From Streptomyces sp. NBC_01454 (GTDB lineage: Bacteria > Actinomycetota > Actinomycetes > Streptomycetales > Streptomycetaceae): a stretch of DNA of 64,000 bases. The notes below the pieces were generated by a model. The model worked only from the letters and a program-made list of their open reading frames with translations, did no database searches and was not told the DNA's origin. Both the position numbers and the translations under genes were made by a program. Position 1 is the first letter of the stretch. Each line of letters starts with the position of its first letter. Positions 8,998 through 17,929 of this stretch are shown piece by piece. The stretch covers positions 1,612,001 to 1,676,000 of the forward strand of contig NZ_CP109460.1 in NCBI RefSeq assembly GCF_036227565.1, read 5' to 3'.

Positions 8998-9396
8998 CTA
9001 TTCGCCTGCCGCCTGCGGCCCGCCCTCCCGCGAGGCGTTCTCCCTGTTCAGGTAGTTGTAGACGGTGAAGCGGCTGACGCCGAGGGCGGTCGCGACCGTT
9101 TCGACGCCATGGCGGACCGAGAAGGCCCCCCGGGTCTCCAGGATCCGCACCACCGACTGCTTGGTCTTGCGGTCCAGCTCCGCCAGCGGCTTGCCGTGCC
9201 GGCGCCGGAGCTCGACGAGGATGTGGTCGAGGGACTCCGACAGATGGGGGAGGCGTACGGCCACCCGGTCCTGTCCCTCCCAGGCCAGCACGACATCGTC
9301 GCCCTGCGCCTGGCCCGGTGCGACCAGCTGGCCGCCCATCGCGTCGACCAGCGGCTTGACGGCCTGAACGAACGGGTGGTCGGCGGGCTCCGTCAC
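8998..9396 (-). CDS. helix-turn-helix regulator of the uricase locus
   Basis: The small regulator has 132 aa. Its C-terminal half holds a helix-turn-helix (ALGVSRFTVYNYLNREN, about 108-124) resembling the YheO/DauR-type C-terminal HTH. The N-terminal part is a short sensor-like region without a recognised ligand motif. The GTG start overlaps the upstream gene stop (GTGA), so both are translated together. It ends about 120 bp before the uricase operon promoter, which makes it a natural candidate for urate- or purine-responsive control of that operon and perhaps of catalase. No direct evidence is visible. Confidence 0.75.
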   Translation of the reverse strand: MTEPADHPFVQAVKPLVDAMGGQLVAPGQAQGDDVVLAWEGQDRVAVRLPHLSESLDHILVELRRRHGKPLAELDRKTKQSVVRILETRGAFSVRHGVETVATALGVSRFTVYNYLNRENASREGGPQAAGE

Positions 9397-9662
9397 GGCG
9401 CCTCCCCCTCGCCCCGCTCGGCGTCCGCGATCACATTGACCTGGAGGGACACCCGGGTGGCGCCCGCCTGCAGGGTCTCCCGCAGCAGGGCGCCGACCGC
9501 GCCGAGCACCCGGTCCGCGTCACCCTCGGCCGTGTTGCCGAACGGGCCGACGTCGACGGCGTCGAGGTGGGCGCCGGTGACGATGTCCCGCGCCACCACC
9601 GCATGGGCGGGCGCCTCGTCCAGGTCGAACGGTTCCGTCGTGAACTCCACTCGCAATCGCAC
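9393..9662 (-). CDS. small thiamine-binding-like (DUF77) protein
   Basis: About 89 aa from GTG 9662; a TTG at 9671 would add three codons. The segment GNTAEGDADRVLGAVGAL followed by AGATRVSLQVNV resembles the MTH1187/YqgV thiamine-binding fold, a ferredoxin-like small protein. The resemblance is by pattern only. It is the first gene of a two-gene unit with the HTH regulator (4-nt overlap), so it may be a ligand-sensing partner. No catalytic residues can be named. Confidence 0.6.
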   Translation of the reverse strand: MRLRVEFTTEPFDLDEAPAHAVVARDIVTGAHLDAVDVGPFGNTAEGDADRVLGAVGALLRETLQAGATRVSLQVNVIADAERGEGEAP

Positions 9663-9718
9663 GTCGCTCAACCTACGCGCGGTTCGTCCCGGCCACCAGA
9701 AATTGCCCCGGGGCCCTC

Positions 9719-9748
9719 TTGACAGCCTCCGAGACCGCCGGGCAGTGT
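9719..9748 (+). promoter_or_regulatory. promoter of the hydroxypyruvate isomerase gene
   Basis: A consensus -35 TTGACA (9719-9724) is followed after 18 bp by CAGTGT (9743-9748). The two TTCC boxes begin exactly at the -10 end and extend over the transcription start. Confidence 0.5.
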
Positions 9749-9783
9749 TCCATTAAGCAGAAAAACAGTTCCACTATCCGGAA
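9748..9783. promoter_or_regulatory. tandem 15-bp TTCC...GGAA boxes (operator pair 2)
   Basis: TTCCATTAAGCAGAA (9748-9762) and TTCCACTATCCGGAA (9769-9783) start 21 bp apart, as in pair 1 at malate synthase. The second box ends 14 bp before the start codon and abuts the ribosome binding site. Confidence 0.65.
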
Positions 9784-9797
9784 GGAGTGCCGGCCTG

Positions 9798-10637
9798 ATG
9801 GGTTTCCCGGACACGCGCTTCGACGTCAATCTGTCGATCCTTTTCACCGAGCTTCCGTTGCTGGAGCGGCCGGCGGCCGCACGGGCGGCGGGTTTCACCG
9901 CCGTGGAGCTGTGGTGGCCATGGGTGGACGCCCCGGTTCCCGATCCGGCGGAGACGGCCGCGCTGCGTGCGGCGCTGCACGACGCGGGGACCCGCCTGGT
10001 GGGGCTGAACTTCTACGCGGGGCGGCTGCCGGGTCCCGACCGCGGCGCGCTGTCGGTTCCGGGCGCGGAGTCGGAGCGGTTCCGGGCGAATGTGCCGGTG
10101 GCCGTCGAGTTCGCCCGCTCGGTGGGCTGCACCTCCTTCAACGCCCTGTACGGCAACCGCGTCGAGGGCGTGCGCGAGGCGGAGCAGGACGAACTGGCCC
10201 TGGAGAACCTGGCCTTCGCCGCCCGCGCGGTCGCCGAGGTCGAGGGGACCCTGCTGATCGAGGCGCTCAACGCACCCGAGTCGCCGCACTGCCCGATCGT
10301 CTCGGCCCCCCGGGCGATCGAGGTCGTGGACGCGGTGAACGCGGCCACCGGCCTGGACAACGCCCGGTTCCTGATGGACCTCTACCACCTGTCCATGAAC
10401 GGCGAGGACCTCCACGAGGTCATCGACCGCTACACCGCGAAGACGGCGCATGTGCAGATCGCCGACCACCCGGGCCGCGGCGCCCCCGGCACCGGCGGCC
10501 TCGACTTCACCGACCTGCTCGGCCGTCTCACCAAGGCCGGCTACCGCGGCTGGACCGGCCTGGAGTACAAGCCCGGCGACGGGCCGAGCGCGGACGCCTT
10601 CGCCTGGCTGCCGGCCCCGCTGCGCGCGGCGGGCTGA
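9798..10637 (+). CDS. hyi: hydroxypyruvate isomerase
   Basis: The 279-aa TIM-barrel isomerase of the Hyi family interconverts hydroxypyruvate and tartronate semialdehyde. The barrel runs from FDVNLSILFTELPLLERP at the start to GYRGWTGLEYKP at the end. Metal and acid residues fall in LLIEALN, FLMDLYH and VQIADHPGR. The ATG follows GGAGTG. It is first in an operon with the reductase gene 60 bp downstream. The usual partner, glyoxylate carboligase (gcl), which makes tartronate semialdehyde from glyoxylate, is not in the window. Confidence 0.92.
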   Translation: MGFPDTRFDVNLSILFTELPLLERPAAARAAGFTAVELWWPWVDAPVPDPAETAALRAALHDAGTRLVGLNFYAGRLPGPDRGALSVPGAESERFRANVPVAVEFARSVGCTSFNALYGNRVEGVREAEQDELALENLAFAARAVAEVEGTLLIEALNAPESPHCPIVSAPRAIEVVDAVNAATGLDNARFLMDLYHLSMNGEDLHEVIDRYTAKTAHVQIADHPGRGAPGTGGLDFTDLLGRLTKAGYRGWTGLEYKPGDGPSADAFAWLPAPLRAAG

Positions 10638-10697
10638 CCCGCAGGACCCCGGCGGCACCCCGCCTGACGACGCACCGTTTCCGAAAGAGGCACCCGC

Positions 10698-11618
10698 ATG
10701 AGCAACCTCGCTGACTCCCCCCGCCCAACCCGCCCGGCGATTGCATGGATCGGCCTGGGCATCATGGGCTCGCCGATGGCCGAGAACCTGCTCAAGGCCG
10801 GCTACCCGGTCACCGGCTACACCCTGGAGCCCGACAAGCTGGAACGGCTGGCCGCGGCCGGCGGCGCCGCGGCCGGCTCGATCGCCGGGGCCGTCGCCGA
10901 GGCCGACGTCATCATCACCATGGTCCCGGCCTCCCCGCAGGTCGAGGCCATCGCCTACGGCCCCGACGGCATCCTGGAGAACGCCCGGCCCGGCGCGCTG
11001 CTGATCGACATGTCCTCGATCACCCCGCAGACCTCCGTCGACCTCGCCGAGGCCGCCGGCGACAAGGGCATCCGCGTCCTGGACGCGCCCGTTTCGGGCG
11101 GCGAGGCCGGTGCCGTCGAAGCCGTGCTGTCCATCATGGTCGGCGGCGACCGGGCCGACTTCGACGCGGCCCGCCCCCTCCTGGAGGCGCTGGGCAAGAC
11201 CATCGTGCTGTGCGGCCCGCACGGCTCCGGTCAGACCGTCAAGGCCGCCAACCAGCTCATCGTCGCCGTCAACATCCAGGCTTGCGCCGAGGCCGTGGTC
11301 TTCCTGGAGAAGTCCGGCGTCGACCTGGCCGCGGCGCTCGACGTCCTCAACGGCGGGCTGGCCGGCTCGACCGTGCTGACCCGCAAGAAGGACAACTTCA
11401 AGAACCGCGACTTCGCGCCCGGCTTCCGTATCGACCTGCACCACAAGGACATGGGCATCGTCACCGACGCCGCCCGCAACGTCGGCGCCGCGCTCCCGGT
11501 CGGCACCCTCGTCGCGAGCCTCGTCGCCTCGCTGCGGGCCCAGGGCGACGGCGGCCTCGACCACTCCGCCCTGCTCCGCGGCGTCGAGCGCCTCTCGGGG
11601 CAGCCCACCGCCGGCTGA
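10698..11618 (+). CDS. glxR: tartronate semialdehyde reductase
   Basis: 2-Hydroxy-3-oxopropionate reductase of the beta-hydroxyacid dehydrogenase family, 306 aa. It reduces tartronate semialdehyde to D-glycerate. The Rossmann motif GLGIMGSPMAENLL is at 19-32, the substrate motif DAPVSGGEAGA at about 129-139 and the catalytic lysine in GSGQTVKAANQ at K182. It is co-directional with hyi and completes the branch from glyoxylate to glycerate. No separate promoter is evident in the 60-bp gap. Confidence 0.93.
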   Translation: MSNLADSPRPTRPAIAWIGLGIMGSPMAENLLKAGYPVTGYTLEPDKLERLAAAGGAAAGSIAGAVAEADVIITMVPASPQVEAIAYGPDGILENARPGALLIDMSSITPQTSVDLAEAAGDKGIRVLDAPVSGGEAGAVEAVLSIMVGGDRADFDAARPLLEALGKTIVLCGPHGSGQTVKAANQLIVAVNIQACAEAVVFLEKSGVDLAAALDVLNGGLAGSTVLTRKKDNFKNRDFAPGFRIDLHHKDMGIVTDAARNVGAALPVGTLVASLVASLRAQGDGGLDHSALLRGVERLSGQPTAG

Positions 11619-11856
11619 GGCCCCGGCCGGGGGCCGGGCGCACGTCGACGGTGGCACCTCGTCGCCGGGGCCGCGCCGCGCGGACGAGACGTGCGGCGTC
11701 CGGCCCGGCCCTCGCACCCGTGCACGGGTGCGCCCACGGGGCCCGTCACCGGCCCCCTTCAGCTTCCGGGCGGCGGCCGCGCCGACACCTGTCCGGTCGC
11801 GCCCAGGCGCGGCCGCCGCCCGGAATTCCGCCCCGCACCCCCGCCCCGGGTTTGTT

Positions 11857-11871
11857 TCAACAAACTGTTGA
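11857..11871. promoter_or_regulatory. TCAACA-N3-TGTTGA operator at the catalase promoter
   Basis: TCAACAAACTGTTGA is a perfect 6-3-6 inverted repeat ending in the TTGA of the -35. It matches the uricase-promoter element in both sequence and position. Confidence 0.7.
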
Positions 11872-11897
11872 CGTTTGGTCGGAGCGCTTCTTACGCT
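11868..11897 (+). promoter_or_regulatory. promoter of the catalase gene
   Basis: -35 TTGACG (11868-11873) and -10 TACGCT (11892-11897) are 18 bp apart, with the same -35 and spacing as the uricase operon promoter. Confidence 0.7.
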
Positions 11898-11942
11898 CCG
11901 ACAGCGGAAGCCAACTTCCGCGCTCTCGTACGGAAGGTCACC

Positions 11943-13424
11943 ATGTCGAAGCCCACGCTGACGGCGCGCTTTCTCACTACGGAGGCTGGCGCCCCCGTCG
12001 CCGACAACCAGAACTCGGCCACCGCCGGCGCCGGCGGCCCGCTCGTCCTCCAGGACCAGCATCTGCTGGAGAAGCTCGCCCGCTTCAACCGCGAGCGCAT
12101 CCCGGAGCGGGTCGTGCACGCCCGCGGCTCCGGCGCGTACGGCTACTTCGAGGTGACCGACGACGTCACCGCCTTCACCCGCGCGGGCTTCCTGGACACC
12201 GTCGGCAAGCGGACCGAGACGTTCATCCGCTTCTCGACCGTCGCCGACAGCCTGGGCGGCCCGGACGCGGCCCGTGACCCGCGGGGCTTCGCCCTGAAGT
12301 TCTACACCGAAGAGGGCAACTACGACCTCGTCGGCAACAACACCCCGGTCTTCTTCATCAAGGACCCGCTCAAGTTCCCCGACTTCATCCACTCGCAGAA
12401 GCGCGACCCCTTCACGGGCAAGCAGGAGCCGGACAACGTCTGGGACTTCTGGGCGCACTCCCCCGAGGCCACCCACCAGATCACCTGGCTCATGGGCGAC
12501 CGCGGCATCCCGGCCTCCTACCGCCACATGAACGGCTACGGCTCGCACACCTACCAGTGGACGAACGCCGAGGGCGAGGCCTTCTTCGTCAAGTACCACT
12601 TCAAGACCAACCAGGGCATCCGCTGCCTGAGCGGCGAGCAGGCCGCCGAGCTGGCCGGCAAGGACCCCAACAGCCACCAGACCGATCTGCTGCAGTCCAT
12701 CGAGCGGGGCATCTACCCCTCCTGGACGCTGTACGCGCAGATCATGCCGGCGGCGGAGGCGGCGCACTACCGCTTCAACCCGTTCGACCTGACGAAGGTG
12801 TGGCCGCACGCCGACTTCCCGCTCCAGCGGGTCGGCCGGCTGGTCCTGGACCGCAACCCCGACAACGTCTTCGCCGAGGTCGAGCAGTCCGCCTTCTCCC
12901 CCAACAACTTCGTGCCCGGCATCGGCCCGTCCCCGGACAAGATGCTCCAGGGCCGGCTGTTCGCCTACGCCGACGCGCACCGCTACCGCCTGGGCGTCAA
13001 CCACACCCAGCTGCCGGTGAACGCCCCCAAGGCCGTCTCCGGCGGCCGGGCCGACAACTACGGCCGGGACGGCCTCATGGCGGCCAACGGCTACGACCGG
13101 CACGCCAAGAACTACGAGCCGAACTCCTACGGCGGCCCCGTGCAGACGAACGAGGCGCTCTCCGCCCCGCTCGCCGTCTCCGGCCACACCGGCACCCACG
13201 AGGCCCCGGCCCACACCAAGGACGACGACTTCTTCCAGGCCGGCGAGCTCTACCGGCTGATGTCCGAGGACGAGCGCAAGCGCCTGGTGGACACCATCGC
13301 CGGCGGTCTCTCCCAGGTCGGCCGCGACGACGTGATCGAGAAGAACCTCGCGCACTTCCACGCCGCCGACCCGGACTACGGCAAGCGCGTCGAGGCCCGG
13401 GTCCAGGAGCTGCGCGAGGACTGA
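11943..13424 (+). CDS. katA: monofunctional haem catalase
   Basis: The catalase has 493 aa, within the small-subunit range. The distal histidine is in [11 protein letters not shown] (H59), the asparagine in [11 protein letters not shown] (about N132) and the proximal haem signature in [14 protein letters not shown] (tyrosine ligand). The ATG at 11943 follows GGAAGG. It ends before a 15-bp-stem terminator. It sits downstream of the glyoxylate genes but has its own promoter, which shares its operator with the uricase operon. It therefore appears dedicated to removing the H2O2 made by urate oxidation. Confidence 0.95.
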   Translation: MSKPTLTARFLTTEAGAPVADNQNSATAGAGGPLVLQDQHLLEKLARFNRERIPERVVHARGSGAYGYFEVTDDVTAFTRAGFLDTVGKRTETFIRFSTVADSLGGPDAARDPRGFALKFYTEEGNYDLVGNNTPVFFIKDPLKFPDFIHSQKRDPFTGKQEPDNVWDFWAHSPEATHQITWLMGDRGIPASYRHMNGYGSHTYQWTNAEGEAFFVKYHFKTNQGIRCLSGEQAAELAGKDPNSHQTDLLQSIERGIYPSWTLYAQIMPAAEAAHYRFNPFDLTKVWPHADFPLQRVGRLVLDRNPDNVFAEVEQSAFSPNNFVPGIGPSPDKMLQGRLFAYADAHRYRLGVNHTQLPVNAPKAVSGGRADNYGRDGLMAANGYDRHAKNYEPNSYGGPVQTNEALSAPLAVSGHTGTHEAPAHTKDDDFFQAGELYRLMSEDERKRLVDTIAGGLSQVGRDDVIEKNLAHFHAADPDYGKRVEARVQELRED

Positions 13425-13448
13425 CGGGAGGTCAGCATCCTCGCGCAT

Positions 13449-13489
13449 CCGTACCGGCCGGCCGGCTGAGGGGTGGCCGGCCGGTACGG
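13449..13489 (+). terminator. terminator after catalase
   Basis: A perfect 15-bp stem (13449-13463 with 13475-13489) encloses an 11-nt loop. Confidence 0.75.
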
Positions 13490-13587
13490 AAGGGAGCACG
13501 GGCTCCGTCTTCTTCCCCCCAAAAAGCTCCGTCCGGCGGCGCGATGTCCCCTCGCGCCTGTTCTCGCGCTGTCGGGCGGGATCCACC

Positions 13588-13629
13588 GCAGGGCCCGGAA
13601 TCCGTACGGTCACGGACGCCGGGCCCTGC
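13588..13629. repeat. 11-bp inverted repeat in the catalase downstream region
   Basis: 13588-13598 pairs perfectly with 13619-13629, with a smaller hairpin inside the 20-nt loop. It may be a second terminator or part of the leader of the next gene. Confidence 0.45.
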
Positions 13630-13781
13630 CGCGTGTCCGGAGCCTGCCCCGGGTGCGGGCCGTGCCCCGTGCCCTTGCCCGGGGCACTCCCTCAATTCGG
13701 CCCCGGGCGGCCGGTTTTGGAGAGACCATGGAACCAGCAGCAGATCCGACCTGTCTGCCGCCCGACTGCCAGGAGCCCACC

Positions 13782-14525
13782 ATGGCCGACAGCGTGCCGG
13801 TGCGGTGCCCCACGTGCCGCCGTGAGAACGCCTTCACCCCGCCCACATTCCCGTGCGCCTGCGGTGCCCCGCTGACCCTGCCCGTGCTGCGCGGCGGGGT
13901 GCCCGTCGAGATACTCCACCGCACCTGGCAGTCCTCCTGGGTGGAGGTGCGCTGCGAGGTCTGTGGACGGCAGGACGAGTGGCCGGCGCCGGAGTCCGGC
14001 TGCGCCTGCGGCACGGTCGTCCGGGTTCCCGTCGCCCCGGCCCCCGCCCTGCCGCCCCCGAACTTCCCGTCACCCGGCCGGCCCGCGCCGCGGCCCGCCC
14101 CGGCCTTCCCCCTCCGCACCCCGCACGGCCTGGCGCGCCCCGCTTTTCGCCCGGTGACGATCCGTACGGCCCGTGACTGCGTCACCGCCGCCGAGCAGTA
14201 TCTGAAGTGGCTGGGCTACGCCGATGTCGCCCGGACCCAGGAGCGCACCGCCTCCGGCGTGGACCTGCGCGGCACGGGCGTGGTCGCCCAGGTCGACCCC
14301 ACCACCCACTCCACCGCCCTGCGCGAGATCGAATGCGTCTGGCTCAACGGCCTCAACGACTCGGCCCTGGCGGTCTTCTTCTCCCTCGCCGGCTACGCCC
14401 GTGACGCCCGCTCGCGCGCCGACGAGCTGCGTCTGCCGCTGTTCGTCATGGACCTCACCGGCACCCCGCAGCCGGTCAACGACCCGGCCGACGAGCTGAT
14501 CAAGTACGGCGCGGCGGGGCGGTGA
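13782..14525 (+). CDS. zinc-ribbon protein with Mrr-like restriction endonuclease fold
   Basis: The protein has 247 aa from ATG 13782 (AGGAG 6 nt upstream); an in-frame ATG at 13728 also has a ribosome binding site and would add 18 aa. Two CxxC...CxC zinc-ribbon-like units (CPTC...CAC and CEVC...CAC) are followed by a proline-rich linker. The C-terminal domain (AEQYLKWLGY, SGVDLRG, VVAQVD) follows the Mrr-type PD-(D/E)XK pattern. The usual QVK lysine is replaced by aspartate (AQVD), so nuclease activity is doubtful. No methyltransferase is nearby. Confidence 0.6.
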   Translation: MADSVPVRCPTCRRENAFTPPTFPCACGAPLTLPVLRGGVPVEILHRTWQSSWVEVRCEVCGRQDEWPAPESGCACGTVVRVPVAPAPALPPPNFPSPGRPAPRPAPAFPLRTPHGLARPAFRPVTIRTARDCVTAAEQYLKWLGYADVARTQERTASGVDLRGTGVVAQVDPTTHSTALREIECVWLNGLNDSALAVFFSLAGYARDARSRADELRLPLFVMDLTGTPQPVNDPADELIKYGAAGR

Positions 14526-14583
14526 CCCGGCCGCCCGCGGAAAACCCCTCGCCGCACCCGCCGGAACCGGCGACACTGGCCGG

Positions 14584-15135
14584 ATGATCATCCGCCTGCC
14601 GTCCCCGGCCGAGCTGCCCGCGCTGCGCGAGATCGAGCGCGCCGCCGGGGAGCCGTTCCACGCACTCGGCATGGCCTCGGTGGCGGACGACGAGCCGCCG
14701 TCGCCCGCCGAGTTGACGGTGTTCCGGCGCGCCGGACGGGCGCTCGCCGCGTACCCGGATCCGGCGCGGGCCGGTGCGGCCGGGGACAACCAGCCGGTCG
14801 CGTTCCTGCTGTGGGAACCGGTCGACGGATGCACCCATGTCGCGCAGGTGTCGGTCCGGCCGGACCATGCCCACCGTGGCATCGGCCGCGCGCTCATCGA
14901 CCGGGCGGAGCGGGACGGCGGGCCGGTCCCGGTGACCCTCACGACCTTCGCCGAGGTGCCGTGGAACGCGCCGTACTACGCCAGGATCGGGTTCCGGGTC
15001 CTGTCCGGTCCGGGCGTCACCCCGGGGCTGCGGGCGATCCGCGCCCGGGAGGCCGCCCTGGGGCTCGACCGCTGGCCGCGGGTCTGTATGCGGCGGGAGC
15101 CCGGCGAGCGCGGCCCGGCGATAATGCCGGAATGA
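14584..15135 (+). CDS. GNAT-family N-acetyltransferase
   Basis: A single GNAT domain of 183 aa. The acetyl-CoA motif A is VSVRPDHAHRGIGRALIDRA at about 96-115, with the Q/RxxGxG/A loop intact. The later YYARIGFRVL segment is the typical motif B. The substrate is unknown. Its stop overlaps the start of the YjbR gene by 4 nt (ATGA). Confidence 0.85.
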   Translation: MIIRLPSPAELPALREIERAAGEPFHALGMASVADDEPPSPAELTVFRRAGRALAAYPDPARAGAAGDNQPVAFLLWEPVDGCTHVAQVSVRPDHAHRGIGRALIDRAERDGGPVPVTLTTFAEVPWNAPYYARIGFRVLSGPGVTPGLRAIRAREAALGLDRWPRVCMRREPGERGPAIMPE

Positions 15136-15512
15136 TCGACGCGCACACCCTGCGGGTGACCTGCCTGGACTTCAACGGGGCGGCCGAGGAGTTCCCCTTC
15201 CCGCGGCACCCGGACGTGTCGACCTTCAAGGTCGGCGGCAAGATCTTCGCGCTGACGACGCTGACGGACACACCGCTCACGGTGAGCCTCAAGTGCGAGC
15301 CCGAGCTGGCCGAGCGGCTGCGTGCCGCACACGCGGAGGTGGTGCCGGGCTATCACCTCAACAAGCGCCACTGGAACACCGTGTCGCTGGACGGCGCCCT
15401 GCCCGACCGGCTCGTTCTCGACATGATCGAGGATTCGTACGACCTCGTGGTCGCCTCGCTCCCGCGCGCGCAGCGCCTGCTGCTCGACTGGCCGGGAGAG
15501 CGCCGGCCCTGA
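15132..15512 (+). CDS. MmcQ/YjbR-family protein
   Basis: The small alpha/beta protein has 126 aa. TFKVGGKIFALTT, SLKCEPELAERL and GYHLNKRHWNTVSLDG are the hallmarks of the MmcQ/YjbR (DUF419) fold, thought to bind DNA or nucleic acid; its function is unsettled. It is translationally coupled to the upstream acetyltransferase (ATGA overlap). Confidence 0.85.
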   Translation: MIDAHTLRVTCLDFNGAAEEFPFPRHPDVSTFKVGGKIFALTTLTDTPLTVSLKCEPELAERLRAAHAEVVPGYHLNKRHWNTVSLDGALPDRLVLDMIEDSYDLVVASLPRAQRLLLDWPGERRP

Positions 15513-15554
15513 CCGGCGCGGGACACCCCCGGCCCTGACCGGGCGGCCCGCGAC

Positions 15555-15812
15555 TCAGGCCAGCCGCAGGGTGATCCAGGGAATGCTGTCGCCCGGCAGC
15601 AGATACCTCTCCACCTCGGCGAAGCCGTGCGCCAGGGCGATTGTCCAGGCCCGCGGTGTTGGGGGACAGCACCACCGTCTCTGGTTGCGCCGGACACGCT
15701 CCCGCACGTCGTCGAGGGACAGCACGGCCGTGGGAATGATCGCGTTGTGGACGTGCTGCCAGTCCCGGATCGCGGCCTCGCCGTCCACCCGTTCGATCCG
15801 GAGATCAGTCAT
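15555..15812 (-). pseudogene. internally deleted GNAT acetyltransferase
   Basis: An 85-codon frame starts as an acetyltransferase (MTDLRIERVDGEAAIRDWQH... to RVRRN) and ends as one (ALAHGFAEVERYLLPGDSIP...). The whole central acetyl-CoA-binding part, roughly 60-70 residues, is missing. At the junction, the segment ETVVLSPNTAGLD, expected just before ALAHGF, is readable only in another frame. A deletion and a small indel are therefore both present. The gene is almost surely inactive. Confidence 0.75.
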
Positions 15813-15873
15813 CGCCGTAGCAAACTGTGCGCCTCCCGGAGCGTCAACCGGATTCGGCCACGGTCGTTGCGGC

Positions 15874-17520
15874 TCACGGTTGTCGCGGCGCCCGCCCCAG
15901 GTCCCCGGCCAGCCGCTCGCGCAGTTCGACCTTGCGGACCTTGCCGCTCACCGTCATCGGGAAGGCGTCGACGAGGTCGAGGTGGCGCGGCACCTTGTAA
16001 TGCGCGAGCCGGGAGCGGCAGAAGCCGGCCAGCTCCTCGAGGGTGAGCGGGTCGTCGGGGTCGCGGAGGATGACACACGCCGCGATCTCCTCGCCGTATT
16101 TCTCGTCGGGGACCCCCACCACCTGCACATCGGCGATCTTGGGGTGGGAGTGGAGGAACTCCTCGATCTCGCGCGGAGAGACGTTCTCGCCGCCCCTGAT
16201 GATCATGTCCTTGATGCGGCCGACGATCCGGACGTAGCCGTCGTCGTTCATCACCGCGAGATCTCCGGTGTGCATCCACCGGGCGGCGTCGATGACCTCG
16301 GCGGTGTGCTCGGGCTCCGCCCAGTAGCCGAGCATCACGCTGTAGCCACGGGTGCACAGTTCGCCCGGCGTGCCGCGCGGCACGGTGACCCCGCTCGCCG
16401 GGTCGGCGACCTTCACCTCGATGTGCGGCAGCACCCGGCCGACGGTCGCGGTGCGGTGGACGAGGTCGTCGTCGCGGCGGGTCTGGGTGGAGACCGGCGA
16501 GGTCTCGGTCATGCCGTAGCAGATGGAGATCTCGGACATGTGCATCTCGGCGACGACCCGCTTCATCACCTCCTCCGGGCACGGCGAGCCCGCCATGACG
16601 CCGGTGCGCAGCGAAGTGAGGTCGTAGGAGCCGAAGTCGGGGTGGTCGAGCTCGGCGATGAACATGGTGGGGACACCGTAGAGCGAGGTACAGCGCTCGT
16701 CCTGGACGGCCTTGAGCGTGGTGGCGGCGTCGAACGCGGGCGCGGGGATGACGATGCAGGCGCCGTGCGAGGTGGCGCCGAGGTTGCCCATGACCATGCC
16801 GAAGCAGTGGTAGAAGGGCACCGGCAGACACACCCGGTCGTGCTCGGTGTAGCCGAGGGTCTCGGCGACCGAGTAGCCGTTGTTGAGGATGTTGTGGTGG
16901 GAGAGGGTGGCGCCCTTGGGGAAGCCGGTGGTGCCGGAGGTGTACTGGATATTGACCGGGTCGTCGGCGGTCAGGGTCGCCTCGCACTCCGCGAGCCGGG
17001 ACGACGGCACGACGGCGCCGGCGGCCACCAGCCCGTCCCAGGAAGGGTCCCCGATGTACACGACCTCCCGCAGCGCCGGGCTCTCGGCCCGCACCTGCTC
17101 GATCACCCGCCGGTAGTCGCTCGACTTGTGCCGGGTGGCGGAGACCAGGAACGTGATGCCGGCCTGCCGCAGGACGTAGGCCAACTCGTGGACGCGGTAG
17201 GCCGGGTTGACGTTGACGAGAATCGCACCGATCCGCGCCGTCGCGTACTGCACGAGAACCCACTCGGCGCAGTTGGGCGCCCAGATACCGACCCGGTCCC
17301 CCTTCCCGACCCCCTTGGCGAGCAGCCCGAGCGCCACCTCGTCGACCGCCCGCCCCAGCTCGGTATAGGTCCAGCGGCGCCCGCTCGCCACCTCGACCAG
17401 CGCCTCGCGGTCGCCGCACCGGGCGAGGGTGCGGGTCAGATCGGTGCCGATGGTGTGGCCGAGCAGCGGCCGCCCGGCGGCGCCACTGGCGTAGGACAGT
17501 TCCTGGTCCGACTCGTCCAT
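15874..17520 (-). CDS. acyl-CoA synthetase (AMP-forming)
   Basis: A 548-aa ANL-superfamily ligase. The P-loop-like [28 protein letters not shown], the W-x-HTGD motif (WMHTGDLAV), [21 protein letters not shown] and the final catalytic lysine in [11 protein letters not shown] are all present, so it should be active. The family activates fatty or other acids as acyl-AMP and then acyl-CoA; chain length cannot be read. ATG 17520 is preceded by GAGGAG at 8 nt. Upstream on the same strand lies a decayed piece of another ligase. Confidence 0.9.
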   Translation of the reverse strand: MDESDQELSYASGAAGRPLLGHTIGTDLTRTLARCGDREALVEVASGRRWTYTELGRAVDEVALGLLAKGVGKGDRVGIWAPNCAEWVLVQYATARIGAILVNVNPAYRVHELAYVLRQAGITFLVSATRHKSSDYRRVIEQVRAESPALREVVYIGDPSWDGLVAAGAVVPSSRLAECEATLTADDPVNIQYTSGTTGFPKGATLSHHNILNNGYSVAETLGYTEHDRVCLPVPFYHCFGMVMGNLGATSHGACIVIPAPAFDAATTLKAVQDERCTSLYGVPTMFIAELDHPDFGSYDLTSLRTGVMAGSPCPEEVMKRVVAEMHMSEISICYGMTETSPVSTQTRRDDDLVHRTATVGRVLPHIEVKVADPASGVTVPRGTPGELCTRGYSVMLGYWAEPEHTAEVIDAARWMHTGDLAVMNDDGYVRIVGRIKDMIIRGGENVSPREIEEFLHSHPKIADVQVVGVPDEKYGEEIAACVILRDPDDPLTLEELAGFCRSRLAHYKVPRHLDLVDAFPMTVSGKVRKVELRERLAGDLGRAPRQP

Positions 17521-17577
17521 CGGTGGTTCTCCTCGCGGTACTCGGTGCCGCCGTCGCCCTGCGCGGTACCTTCCCGC

Positions 17578-17679
17578 AGTGCGATACGGCAGACGGCGGA
17601 TCTTGCCGCAGACGGGCTGGGGAAGCTCGGCGAACTCCGGCCGCCGGATGGGCTGCAGGTGCGCCGTGTACAGCATGGC
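17578..17679 (-). pseudogene. decayed C-terminal fragment of an acyl-CoA ligase
   Basis: About 34 codons read [18 protein letters not shown] then [15 protein letters not shown]. This matches the end of ANL ligases (FVAELPKTVSGKIRR-type, containing the A10 lysine). There is no start, and the sequence around it (17521-17930) is not a coherent gene. It looks like the residue of a third ligase between the two intact ones. Confidence 0.5.
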
Positions 17680-17929
17680 GTCCAGCGTGCGCCGAGGATC
17701 GCGCAGCCGCCTACCCTTTCGGCCGAGAATCTCGGCCGGTTGCTCCGGGCCCGCGTTGCGCAGCCGGTACCGGGCCGGTTCGACCGGTTGGTGAAGGTCA
17801 CGCCGTCGCTCGTGATGGCCGGCACGAGGAGTTCGGCGATCGCCGCAGGGCAGCGCCCTGCCGCGGCCGTGGAAATCTGGTGACGGCACCTTCTCCGCCG
17901 CCACCAACCCCCCGAACCGGGGCCGAGCG

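Noticed and set aside
9774..13613. 1279-codon minus-strand frame opposite hyi, glxR and katA
   Set aside because: It spans three recognised genes and their promoters, so it is a GC-skew artefact.
15571..17883. 770-codon forward frame opposite the acyl-CoA synthetase
   Set aside because: It is antisense to a complete ANL ligase and has no family motif.
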